Shown here in pieces: positions 8,006 through 15,811 of a stretch of 21,026 nucleotides of DNA. The DNA lies in IMG/VR virus record IMGVR_UViG_3300025168_000827, positions 1 to 21,026 of that record; one strand, given 5' to 3'. The translations under genes were made by a program, and so were the position numbers. The stretch's first letter is position 1, and each line of letters opens with the position of its first letter. This DNA is from a virus. Under the pieces are notes generated by a model. That model was not told where the DNA came from, searched no databases, and saw only the letters and a program-made list of their open reading frames with translations.

Positions 8006-8433
8006 TGAACATAATAAGAATACAAACAAACTGCATAGAAGTTACTTGGCCTTATATTAAAGATTTCATACAGAAACCATTAGATAGAAGTATGGGAGAA
8101 AGAAATATAGAAGATATATATTACTCATTAATACATGGTCAACAACAATTATGGGTAGCAGTAGATGAAGAAGATGGTATGTTTGGAATATGCATTACTC
8201 AGATACTAGAGTATCCTAATTTTAAAGCATTATCAATGCCTCTTATTGGGACTAAACCGCATACAATTAAGAAGTGGTTTGATTATGGAATGTGTGATGA
8301 TTCTCCCATAATTAAATGGGCAAGAGAGTTAGGGATAAAAAGAATAGAAGGTTATGCTAGAGATGGTTGGTTAAAGATGACTAAGAAATACAACTTTAAA
8401 AAATACTACACTGTTATAACAAGGGATATATAG
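8005..8433 (+). CDS. GNAT-like acyltransferase-fold protein, copy 2
   Basis: 142 aa, a paralogue of the 145-aa protein upstream. Shared landmarks in the same order are KPLDRSxGE, (L/I)EDIY, QxLW near residue 50, a YP (about 73), W in the middle, S(I/P)I..A...G..RIE and RDG(L/W)LK, then Y.FKK at the end. Copy 2 has GIKRIEGYARDGWLK, closer to typical GNAT C-terminal motifs than copy 1. A canonical acetyl-CoA loop is not evident. It starts on the stop of the Pro-rich gene, and its TAG shares a G with the GTG start of the following gene. Likely arose by duplication; the role in the virion or host modification is unknown. Confidence 0.6.
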   Translation: MNIIRIQTNCIEVTWPYIKDFIQKPLDRSMGERNIEDIYYSLIHGQQQLWVAVDEEDGMFGICITQILEYPNFKALSMPLIGTKPHTIKKWFDYGMCDDSPIIKWARELGIKRIEGYARDGWLKMTKKYNFKKYYTVITRDI

Positions 8434-10772
8434 TGATGGACTTGAAAAATTTTGTTAATGATCTTACAATTACAGATAAGATTTGTCTGTATAATACTTT
8501 GTATGAGGAGTTAGCTTGTAAAGGTATTGACGGAGACACTGAACTTGCTCATGTTAATCAGCAAGAGATGGCAGTCTTGCGTGCAATGGGTGGTTCAGGA
8601 ACAATTAATCCTAATACTAATCTTGTACAATTTGGTGGTGGTGGTGCACCTCCTCCTCCTCCTCCAGCTGCTTCATCTACTGTTACTCAGCAAGCTACTA
8701 TTCCTGATGAACTTAAACCTTTTGTAACAGATATTCTTGAAAAGGGACAAGCTATTCAAGAACGAAGAGAAGATGAAGGATATGTACCTTTTGATGGTCC
8801 ACGTATCGCAGGTTTTTCTGAAGAACAAGAAGAAGCATTTACAGGATTACAGGGACAAGTAGGAGCGGGTCAACCATTCTTTGATATAGCTACTGGATTA
8901 ACTGCATCTAGTGCACAAGCACCTACTGCTGAATCAGTAAGTCAATTCTCAAATCCATTTATACAGAATGTTATAGGTATACAACAACGAGAAGCAGAAA
9001 GATTAGGTGATGTAGAACGTCAGCGGATTGGTGCACAAGCTGTAAAGGCAGGAGGATTTGGTGGTTCTCGTCATGCTATTCTTGAAGCAGAACAGTCTCG
9101 TAACTTACAACAAAGGTTAGGAGATATACAAGCACGTGGTAGTGCTGCAGCTTTTGAAGATGCACAAGCACGACTACAACAACAGCGTGATCGTGAAAGA
9201 CAGGCTGGTGCACAGTTTACAGGATTAGGTGCACAAGTTCCTGCTCAACGTATAAGAGAATTAACTGGTCTTGAAGCTGTTGGTGCACAACGTCAAGCAC
9301 AATCACAACGCGGTTTAGATATAGCACAAGATGAATATGAGATTGCAAGAACATTTCCTGAAAGAAGTTTACAAGATTATAATGCTATTGTAAGAGGATA
9401 TTCGGCACCTATTCCTGCCTCTACATTAACACGGACACAAAGTAGTACACCTGCCCCTTCGTTCTTGCAACAAGCGGCAGGAATAGGAGGATTAGCTTTA
9501 GGTGCAGGTAAAGCATTTGGTGGTCTTAACCAAGGTGGTTTGATTGCTTTAGCTGAAGGAGGAAAACCTGAAAAACCTTCTTTATTAGAAAAACAAGAAG
9601 AAGAGATTACAGAAAAAGCTAACAGAGAATCTTTATCTCAGGGTCAAGAATTTATTAATGAAGACTCTCCTAGATTTGAAGAAGAATTTTCACAAGTTCA
9701 AAATTTAGGTAGGCAGATAGGTAGAAGTATATTAGCTACTCCAGCAGAGTATGCTACTAAGCCGGGGCAGTCTACTCCCGGTGGAGCAGGAGGACAAGAG
9801 TTTAATGTGGGTGGTAACTTTGGCTTTAAGAAGGGAGGTTTAGTTACTTTAGCACAAGGAGAGATGGTAAGCGAAGCAGAAGAAGTGGAGGTAAAAGAAG
9901 AAGCGTTTTCTCCTGCTATAATGGATATGTTAGTTAAGCCAGCTAAAAGTTTGTATAAAAAAGCTGGACAGTATGTTGATAAAGCAGATGCACAATTTGA
10001 TGTAATAGGTGAAAATTTTGGAGGTACTAGAAAAGGATTAGAAGAGGCTAGAAAAAATTTAGAAGAGAAAAATAATATTCTAGGACAAGGGACTATCACA
10101 CCTGATCAAAAACAAAAACAAACAATCACTAAAGGAAAAGGTGGTCAGGAGGAACTTCTTAAAAACATTATGACAACAATAAATAGCAATAATAATTTAA
10201 GTAGTATATCAGATGTGATAGCATCACAAAAAGATGTGAATAAAGAACAAGCTAAACTTAGTGCAGAGAAAAGAAGAATCTTAGCAGCACAGAATAAAGA
10301 TATGGAATTTGGCGCATTAGATGTTGCTGCAGGACTATTGAAGTTTGCTGCCGCTGATCCAGAAAAACATACTACTCAACAACTAGCAATTGCGTTTGGA
10401 GATATGCCAGAGAAGATGCAGAATGATGCTAAAGAAAAGAGGGCAAATGAATTAGCTGTTGCTGGTTTAGATGTAGAGGATGCCAGATTAAAAGCTGATG
10501 GCGAGATGAAGATACTTACTCTTAATATTGCACTGAAAAAAGCAGCGGCTGCAGGAACATTAGAACCAAGGGATGTAGAATCTATTATAACATCTGTTCA
10601 ACAAAATCCGCCAGCAGCAAGAGCAATAGCTAACAGTGGTCGAGTAGATAGTGCAACTAAGAATGCTATACTTTCTGCTCTAAAAACTGTAAATAAAACA
10701 GAGGCAAATTCTAGAATCCCCTCTAAGGAAAATGTACGTCAGAATACTTCTATGAGGTTACAACCAAAATAA
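8433..10772 (+). CDS. Large internal virion protein with coiled coil and Gly-rich membrane-like motifs
   Basis: 779 aa. The start is GTG at 8433, overlapping the previous TAG by one base, with AAGGGA at 8421-8426; an ATG three bases later (8436) is equally possible. Residues 33-70 carry the module GDTELAHVNQQEMAV then GSGTINPNTNLVQF, related to that in the 878-aa protein. Next come a poly-Pro run (73-78) and a block around residues 174-250 with NPFIQNVIGIQQREAERL and GGFGGSRHAILEAEQSRNL, typical of marine phage internal proteins and strongly coiled-coil. The Gly-rich motifs NQGGLIALAEGG (367-378) and KKGGLVTLAQGEM (467-479) follow, with a charged C-terminal half. The function in DNA ejection is inferred from size, order and family pattern. 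Confidence 0.65.
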   Translation: MMDLKNFVNDLTITDKICLYNTLYEELACKGIDGDTELAHVNQQEMAVLRAMGGSGTINPNTNLVQFGGGGAPPPPPPAASSTVTQQATIPDELKPFVTDILEKGQAIQERREDEGYVPFDGPRIAGFSEEQEEAFTGLQGQVGAGQPFFDIATGLTASSAQAPTAESVSQFSNPFIQNVIGIQQREAERLGDVERQRIGAQAVKAGGFGGSRHAILEAEQSRNLQQRLGDIQARGSAAAFEDAQARLQQQRDRERQAGAQFTGLGAQVPAQRIRELTGLEAVGAQRQAQSQRGLDIAQDEYEIARTFPERSLQDYNAIVRGYSAPIPASTLTRTQSSTPAPSFLQQAAGIGGLALGAGKAFGGLNQGGLIALAEGGKPEKPSLLEKQEEEITEKANRESLSQGQEFINEDSPRFEEEFSQVQNLGRQIGRSILATPAEYATKPGQSTPGGAGGQEFNVGGNFGFKKGGLVTLAQGEMVSEAEEVEVKEEAFSPAIMDMLVKPAKSLYKKAGQYVDKADAQFDVIGENFGGTRKGLEEARKNLEEKNNILGQGTITPDQKQKQTITKGKGGQEELLKNIMTTINSNNNLSSISDVIASQKDVNKEQAKLSAEKRRILAAQNKDMEFGALDVAAGLLKFAAADPEKHTTQQLAIAFGDMPEKMQNDAKEKRANELAVAGLDVEDARLKADGEMKILTLNIALKKAAAAGTLEPRDVESIITSVQQNPPAARAIANSGRVDSATKNAILSALKTVNKTEANSRIPSKENVRQNTSMRLQPK

Positions 10773-13700
10773 TGTCTGAAGAACAACAAGCACAACCTGC
10801 CGCTACATCTTATGATGGTCTACAAGAAGATCAGAATGTTATAGATGCAATGTACTATTCGCTAGAGAATTTAGGTGAACCAGTAGCATATGGTAATAAC
10901 AAAGATATCCTTGATGCTTTTCTTACACAGAATAGATACTTTGAATCTAATCTTTTAGATACTGTTCAAGTAGGAAATAAAGTACAGGATATGGATGACA
11001 CTGATAGGCATTTGCTTGGTGTATCTATGGATGCTGTTAACAGAATGCCTAGCTTTGGAGAAGACTCTGCACCTAAGTTGGCTGCTATAGTTGATTATGG
11101 CATAGGAGGAATTACTGATCCTACTAATCTTGCTTCAGCTATTGCAGGTGCGTTTACTGCGGGTGGCGGTACAGTAGCAATACAAGCTACAAAAGAAGCA
11201 GCTAAACAAGGAGTAAAAAAGTATATTCAGGCAAAGATGAAAACACTTATTTCACCTGCAGTCTTGAAAAGTTTAGCTGCAGAAGGTGCGGTTGCTGGTA
11301 CAGGTGGTGCATATCAAAACTATGATAAACAAAATACTCAAATAGATTTAAACCTAAGAGAAGAAATTAACCCTACTGAAATAGCAATACAAGGTATAGC
11401 TGAAGGTACACTTAGTCCTTTATTAGGAGTAGGTGTAGCTACAGTTGGAGGTATTGGTACAACAGCTATTAAAACTTCTTCTCCTTATAAGTATGTTAAT
11501 GAAATACCTAGTGTAGAACGAGCAAGCGCATGGTTAGAAAGAAACTTATCTCCTACTGCAGGAGTATCAGAAACTCAAAGAAGGTTAATAGAACGTAGAT
11601 CAGGAGAAGCATCTAGTGTTAAACAGCAAGGAGAAGAACTTACTGAAGAATTAGATGAGATTATTAAAAGAGATTTTGTTACTGATTCATCTGGTTCATT
11701 GTCTGCAGCAGATAAGCGGTTTGTTGAGGGACAAGAGAGCATTATTAATAAAGCTTTACAGGGGGATGAGGAGGCATTAGGACAACTAGCAGATAGAAGT
11801 GTTGATGCACGAACTGTAATAGATAATTTCTTTACTGTAAGAGATAGGGCATTTGAATATGGAAAATCTTCTAAGCTAAATCCTCAAACTATAGGTACAT
11901 TTAATAAAGACGCAAACTATGTAAGGAGTGTTCCTGAAGCATATGCAACAACTAAACGTGCAAAAAACTTTGATCAGTTTTTAAAAGATGAACCTAATAT
12001 TTTAGAAGAATTAAAAGTAAATATGAGAGATGATCCTTCTAATAAAAGATGGAGTAGCTTTACTAAAAAATATATAGATGAGAAGGGTATAAGAGTAGGA
12101 AGTGCTTCTTTAGAAGACAAGGCAGTTCGTCAATTTGCAGAACAATTATATAAACCTACAAGACAATTTAGAAAAGAAACAGGCGCATTTGAAAAGAAGT
12201 TAGATACACAAGAACTTCCTAGAACAGTAAAGAAAATACTAGGTTACAATACTCGCCCTGCTTTACGTGTAGCAGAGACAATAAATGCTATCATGGATAC
12301 TGCCGTTAGGTCTAACACTGCTGCAGATATAGCTGGAGACGCTATACGTAGGGGTGTGGGGGTACGTGCTACTGATCCTGCTACTGCTGCACAACAGCTA
12401 GGTGTAGATGATGTGATATCTTTAGCAGGTAGTGTACAGAAGAAAGCATTTAAAGGTAAGCAGCCAGAACTTGAAGACACTGTAATGAACCTTCCCTTTG
12501 GTAGGATAGGTGATGATCTTAAAAATGTATACATTACAAAGGAAGAAGGATTAAAACTTAAAGAGTTATTGACTGAAGATTTTATTGGTTCAAGTTTAAC
12601 TACGAGAGATGATTTAATTGGTAGTTTATCTCGTGGTGTTATGAATGTCCAAGGTTTTACAAAGGCAGGTAAAACAATTTATAGTCCTTTGTCTCAACTA
12701 AGAAACATAGCTGGTGCAGTAGGTTATACAGCAGCTAGTGGTAATGTTAAAGGAGTAAAGGATGGACTAACAGCATGGAAGTCTATGTATAAGGGAGGAA
12801 AATCAGACAACGAATTACAACAATCTTTGATAAATGAATTTAAAGAAATGGGATTACAAGGATCAAGTATTGATCTTAACCAAACACTAAGAAGGTTTGG
12901 AGATATTAGTGAACGTATGGATGATGGTACATTTATAGAAAAATTTACTATAAGTGGTGGTGGTTCTGTCTTAGGTAAACCGGGAAGAGGAGTATCTAAG
13001 GCAGCAAGGAAAGCATACGGTGCTTCTGATGATGCTTTTAAATTTGGTGCTTATGTTAACGAAAGAAAAAAAGCTTCAGATGTATTTGATAACTATAGTC
13101 CTGAAGCACGACAGCAAAAACTAGCAGACTTTGAAAGAGAATATCAAATCACCCCCGGTACAGCTACTAAAGAAGATTATATAAAAGAAAAAGCTTCTAT
13201 TAACACTGCTAACATTACTCCTATCTATAGTCGTATACCTCCTCTTTTAGAAAAGATGAGACAAGTACCTGTGCTAGGTACATTTACTGCTTATCCTGCC
13301 GAGCGTTTAAGAAATAGTTATAATGTTTTAAAGCTAGGTTCAGATGAAATGATTGAAGGCTTTGAAACAGGAAACAAGGTCTTACGTAATCAAGGTCTTA
13401 AACGTCTAGGTCAATGGTATGCAGCACAAGGGGCAATCTATACTGGTGCTTATGCAGCTAATGAAGCTGCAGGTAATTCAGAACTGTTAGAAAAAATGCG
13501 TAGTTCTTTACCTGATTGGGAGAAAGATGCTGCTCTTTTAATAACAGGAGAAGATAAAGATGGTAATCCTACTTATATAAATTTAAGTTATCTTAACCCT
13601 GATCAACAACTAGCTGATGCTATTATGCCTATAATGCTGAAGGCAGGTAGGGGTGAGGACGTAACAAAAGATTTAGATAAGTCTTTGTACAGAGCAGCTA

Positions 13701-14533
13701 CAAATATTTTTAAACCTTATCTTAGTCCTTCTCTTGCAGTAGAAGCAGGTAAACCTATGTTTGATATAGTTAAGTCTGTAATATCAGGAGAAGGTCTACC
13801 GGATGATTCGATTCTTAAATTAGTTAAAACAGTAGAACCGGGATACACTAAGATGGTAAGAGACATGGCACAGGATGCTAACGTCTTTGAAAACTTTGGT
13901 GAGATGGGTACAGATGCAGAAAGATTTTTCTACCCTCAAACATTTGGTAATACAGGTGATGATGCAGAAGGATTCTTTGATCTATTAGAAAAGAATGGTT
14001 TATACTTTGGTACTAAAGAACAGGTCTTTGATCCTAAAAAAGTTATGGGTTATAGTTTAAATACTATTAACTCTAATGGGAAAGATATTGCTAATGACTT
14101 TAGAATTGATTTAAGAGAGCAGTTGTCTGACCCACGTACCTTATATACTCCTGAAAATATACTAAAAGATTATGATGAAGTTCTACAGCAGCAGTTTGTA
14201 GGGCAACAGAGTATGCATAAGCTGTTTAAAGATATGAAGGGAATTGTGGGAGACGCTAAACTACGAAAGTATCTACGATCTGTAGATTTACAAGGTGTAG
14301 TACCTTCTAAAAACTCAATAGGTTCTATCATTAGAGGTGATCTTAAACCTATCAGACAATCTCAAAATAGTAAGTTCTGGAAAGATAGAGAACGGCAACT
14401 AAGAGAAAAAACAGGTAACTCTTATGCACGAGAGTTAAGTAATCTTCGCCAAGATATGTCAAAGCTAGAACTTTTCTACATGAATAGTAATTTACTAGGT
14501 GATCCACCTGATGTAGTTATTGGAGAGGATTAA
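10772..14533 (+). CDS. Very large internal virion / DNA ejection protein
   Basis: 1253 aa, the largest product here and last of the big internal proteins, in the position of T7 gp16-type ejection proteins. An acidic, Gln/Ala-rich N-terminus is followed by a helical region. Two Gly/Ala hydrophobic stretches (DYGIGGITDPTNLASAIAGAF at about 108-128; GVGVATVGGIGTTAIK at about 219-234) could contact membranes. Long charged helical parts follow, and near residue 840 the segment FTAYPAERLRNSYNVLKLGSDEM, which recurs in marine podophage large internal proteins. No lytic transglycosylase motif was found in it; that activity appears to sit in the 878-aa protein instead. It starts on the previous stop (TAATG). 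Homology to T7 gp16 is not claimed, only analogous place and size. Confidence 0.6.
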   Translation: MSEEQQAQPAATSYDGLQEDQNVIDAMYYSLENLGEPVAYGNNKDILDAFLTQNRYFESNLLDTVQVGNKVQDMDDTDRHLLGVSMDAVNRMPSFGEDSAPKLAAIVDYGIGGITDPTNLASAIAGAFTAGGGTVAIQATKEAAKQGVKKYIQAKMKTLISPAVLKSLAAEGAVAGTGGAYQNYDKQNTQIDLNLREEINPTEIAIQGIAEGTLSPLLGVGVATVGGIGTTAIKTSSPYKYVNEIPSVERASAWLERNLSPTAGVSETQRRLIERRSGEASSVKQQGEELTEELDEIIKRDFVTDSSGSLSAADKRFVEGQESIINKALQGDEEALGQLADRSVDARTVIDNFFTVRDRAFEYGKSSKLNPQTIGTFNKDANYVRSVPEAYATTKRAKNFDQFLKDEPNILEELKVNMRDDPSNKRWSSFTKKYIDEKGIRVGSASLEDKAVRQFAEQLYKPTRQFRKETGAFEKKLDTQELPRTVKKILGYNTRPALRVAETINAIMDTAVRSNTAADIAGDAIRRGVGVRATDPATAAQQLGVDDVISLAGSVQKKAFKGKQPELEDTVMNLPFGRIGDDLKNVYITKEEGLKLKELLTEDFIGSSLTTRDDLIGSLSRGVMNVQGFTKAGKTIYSPLSQLRNIAGAVGYTAASGNVKGVKDGLTAWKSMYKGGKSDNELQQSLINEFKEMGLQGSSIDLNQTLRRFGDISERMDDGTFIEKFTISGGGSVLGKPGRGVSKAARKAYGASDDAFKFGAYVNERKKASDVFDNYSPEARQQKLADFEREYQITPGTATKEDYIKEKASINTANITPIYSRIPPLLEKMRQVPVLGTFTAYPAERLRNSYNVLKLGSDEMIEGFETGNKVLRNQGLKRLGQWYAAQGAIYTGAYAANEAAGNSELLEKMRSSLPDWEKDAALLITGEDKDGNPTYINLSYLNPDQQLADAIMPIMLKAGRGEDVTKDLDKSLYRAATNIFKPYLSPSLAVEAGKPMFDIVKSVISGEGLPDDSILKLVKTVEPGYTKMVRDMAQDANVFENFGEMGTDAERFFYPQTFGNTGDDAEGFFDLLEKNGLYFGTKEQVFDPKKVMGYSLNTINSNGKDIANDFRIDLREQLSDPRTLYTPENILKDYDEVLQQQFVGQQSMHKLFKDMKGIVGDAKLRKYLRSVDLQGVVPSKNSIGSIIRGDLKPIRQSQNSKFWKDRERQLREKTGNSYARELSNLRQDMSKLELFYMNSNLLGDPPDVVIGED

Positions 14534-14539
14534 TTATAA

Positions 14540-14899
14540 ATGGAGATGGACGCACAGTTTCTATTTCAAGTAGGTGCTGTAGTAGCATCTCTCTCAGGCG
14601 CATGGGCGTTGGTACGTGCACAGGTAGCTGCGTTAAAGTCTACACAGAGAGAGATAAAAAAATATATAGATGAGTTAAATAGAGAACAAGATGTAGTAGA
14701 GAATAACGTAGCTGTTTTACGTAGTCAGATAGGGGTACTTACTTCTATCCTTTCTCCTGATAACTTAGCTAAAGAGTATAAACGTAAGGGAATGGTACAT
14801 GCTCAAATAAGTAAGCTTCAAGAAGAAATGAAATCCATTCAGCACATGCATAATGGTAAACATCCCCCTATAGAAAAGGAGAATAATTATTCAGAATAA
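14540..14899 (+). CDS. Membrane-anchored coiled-coil protein (lysis or virion, unassigned)
   Basis: 119 aa. A single predicted membrane helix near residues 7-26 (LFQVGAVVASLSGAWALV) is followed by a charged coiled coil (about 33-70) and a second helical part (84-102), with a polar C-terminus. This signal-anchor plus coiled-coil layout resembles inner spanins or small phage membrane proteins, but a separate spanin pair lies on the opposite strand (15487-15811), so it may be a holin/antiholin-like or other envelope protein. GGAGAGG at 14522-14528 serves as RBS; ATG 14546 is an alternative start. It is the last gene of the plus-strand run. Confidence 0.5.
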   Translation: MEMDAQFLFQVGAVVASLSGAWALVRAQVAALKSTQREIKKYIDELNREQDVVENNVAVLRSQIGVLTSILSPDNLAKEYKRKGMVHAQISKLQEEMKSIQHMHNGKHPPIEKENNYSE

Positions 14900-14931
14900 T
14901 AAAAATAATCTGTTTGTTATATTTGTGTACT

Positions 14932-15006
14932 CAAAAATGTCACCTTATAGGGCAATGCCTCCATAAGCCTCTAGGAAGACCACACAGAAGAAGTGGTGTA
15001 TTTTTG
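14932..15006. terminator. Structured convergent intergenic region, likely bidirectional terminator
   Basis: The gene-free gap between the converging strands (14900-15050) holds nested inverted repeats. For plus-strand transcripts, ACCAC (14979-14983) pairs with GTGGT (14993-14997) and is followed by TATTTTT (14999-15005). For minus-strand transcripts, CTTAT...ATAAG (14944-14967, with an inner GGGC/GCC stem and AAT loop) is followed by ACATTTTT. In addition CAAAAAT-CACC (14932-14944) can pair with GGTG-ATTTTTG (14995-15006), enclosing everything. Placement at the end of both gene runs supports termination in both directions. The stems are short, so this is a candidate. Confidence 0.5.
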
Positions 15007-15050
15007 GGGTAAGGGTAGCCAAGCCTATCGTTAACCCTACTCATGGGTCT

Positions 15051-15494
15051 TTATATGGCTTCGATTTCTTCTTGTTCCTCCTCAAACCACTTACATTGTA
15101 AGAAAATCTTAGATGATCTTTCTTCACCTAGTATTTCTAAACTTCTAACTATCTCATCCTCTAGTTCTGCAATTGATTTAGGAACTTCGTCATCTTTAGA
15201 TGTTCTGATCTTAGATAAAACTTCCAAAGCTTTAATTGCACTGTTCGTATGCCCATTATTCTTAGCATATGTATATTGATTTTCAATCTCAGTGATGACA
15301 TCAATATTAGTTTCTAATTCTTTTTCTAACTCTTCAATTCTTTCCTGTATATCATTACGCTGTACTAGTCTATGACCTTGTGTATGTGCAGACACATCAG
15401 AGTAACCAGCAATCTTAGCTGACTCAGTAGCATTCCTATATAAGACGTATGCTTGACAGAACTTTTCTTGTTTAAGATTTAATTCTTTAGTCAC
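15051..15494 (-). CDS. terS: Terminase small subunit (Terminase_2-like)
   Basis: 147 aa. The N-terminal LNLKQEKFCQAYVLYRNATESAKIAGYS and AHTQGHRLVQRNDIQERIEELE (residues 6-58) match the terminase small subunit pattern 'LT.KQ..F...Y....NAT.AA..AGYS..TA...G..LL....V...I' (PF03592 type), which binds the packaging site and hands DNA to the large subunit. A long acidic coiled-coil C-terminus follows, as expected for the oligomerisation part. The start is GTG at 15494 with GGGA 8 nt upstream; the ORF has no internal Met, and the family motif begins at about residue 6. It overlaps the outer spanin gene by 8 nt. The large subunit is not in this window, and this is the last gene of the minus run. Confidence 0.8.
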   Translation of the reverse strand: MTKELNLKQEKFCQAYVLYRNATESAKIAGYSDVSAHTQGHRLVQRNDIQERIEELEKELETNIDVITEIENQYTYAKNNGHTNSAIKALEVLSKIRTSKDDEVPKSIAELEDEIVRSLEILGEERSSKIFLQCKWFEEEQEEIEAI

Positions 15495-15693
15495 AGAATT
15501 TTTCCCATGTTAGGTTATGACTTAATAGTTGTCTAGCAGTTTCGTTGGAGAGAGAGTCAGCATCGCTGATTAAAATTGGAAAGGACCAACTACAGAATGC
15601 CGCCTCTCCTCCAACGCTTCCGCAACTGCTTAGAAACATCATCATCAGAAAGCTTGTTAACTTTGTTTTCAATTTTGTTTCTTTCATTTGCAT
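15487..15693 (-). CDS. Outer spanin lipoprotein (Rz1-like), overlapping the inner spanin out of frame
   Basis: 68 aa. A positively charged start (MQMKETKLKTK), hydrophobic stretch and perfect lipobox LSSC place the lipidated Cys at 24, giving an outer-membrane lipoprotein of about 45 residues. The mature part has FCSWSFPILISDADSLSNETARQ then HNLTWEKFC, a pattern I recall from small phage proteins encoded beside Rz-like genes. It begins inside the inner spanin gene (104-nt overlap in another frame), which is the Rz/Rz1-type arrangement. With its partner it would fuse inner and outer membranes at lysis. Met3 (15687) is an alternative start. The stop overlaps the terminase start. Confidence 0.7.
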   Translation of the reverse strand: MQMKETKLKTKLTSFLMMMFLSSCGSVGGEAAFCSWSFPILISDADSLSNETARQLLSHNLTWEKFCD

Positions 15694-15811
15694 TGTCTAC
15701 TGCTACTTCTAGTTCTTTCTTTTTTGCACTATCTTTACCTGCTTTAAAAGCAAATACTAAAGGAAGTATTTTTGTAAAGAAGTTAAATATAGGAGAAAGA
15801 ATAGACCACAT
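15590..15811 (-). CDS. Inner spanin (Rz-like)
   Basis: 73 aa. A single N-terminal signal-anchor helix (about residues 4-21, LSPIFNFFTKILPLVFAF) is followed by a charged coiled coil (KDSAKKKELEVAVDNANERN, to about residue 50). The C-terminus LSDDDVSKQLRKRWRR matches the 'LSD..V...LR..W.R' end of phage Rz-like proteins. It spans the periplasm from the inner membrane to meet the outer spanin encoded inside its 3' half. The start overlaps the holin stop (TAATG). The assignment rests on topology, the C-terminal motif and the neighbouring holin and lipoprotein. Confidence 0.7.
   Translation of the reverse strand: MWSILSPIFNFFTKILPLVFAFKAGKDSAKKKELEVAVDNANERNKIENKVNKLSDDDVSKQLRKRWRRGGIL

Noticed and set aside
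8527-8727. 66-aa Leu-rich plus-strand frame that could pass for a membrane peptide.
   Set aside because: It is an alternate-frame reading of the poly-Pro and Gly-rich coding repeats of the 779-aa gene; the Leu run comes from CTC/CTT repeats.
9698-10099. 133-aa minus-strand frame.
   Set aside because: It is antisense to the 779-aa gene with no motif and no independent expression signals.
15013-15036. AGGGT/ACCCT inverted repeat as a further terminator or packaging site.
   Set aside because: Only about five pairs with a long loop and no T tract; too weak alone compared with the repeats at 14932-15006.
15007-15075. tRNA-like pieces (GGGTAGCCAAG resembling a D-arm; TTCGATTTC resembling a T-loop).
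   Set aside because: No acceptor stem pairing or anticodon arm can be built, and the 'T-loop' lies in the 3' coding end of the terminase gene.
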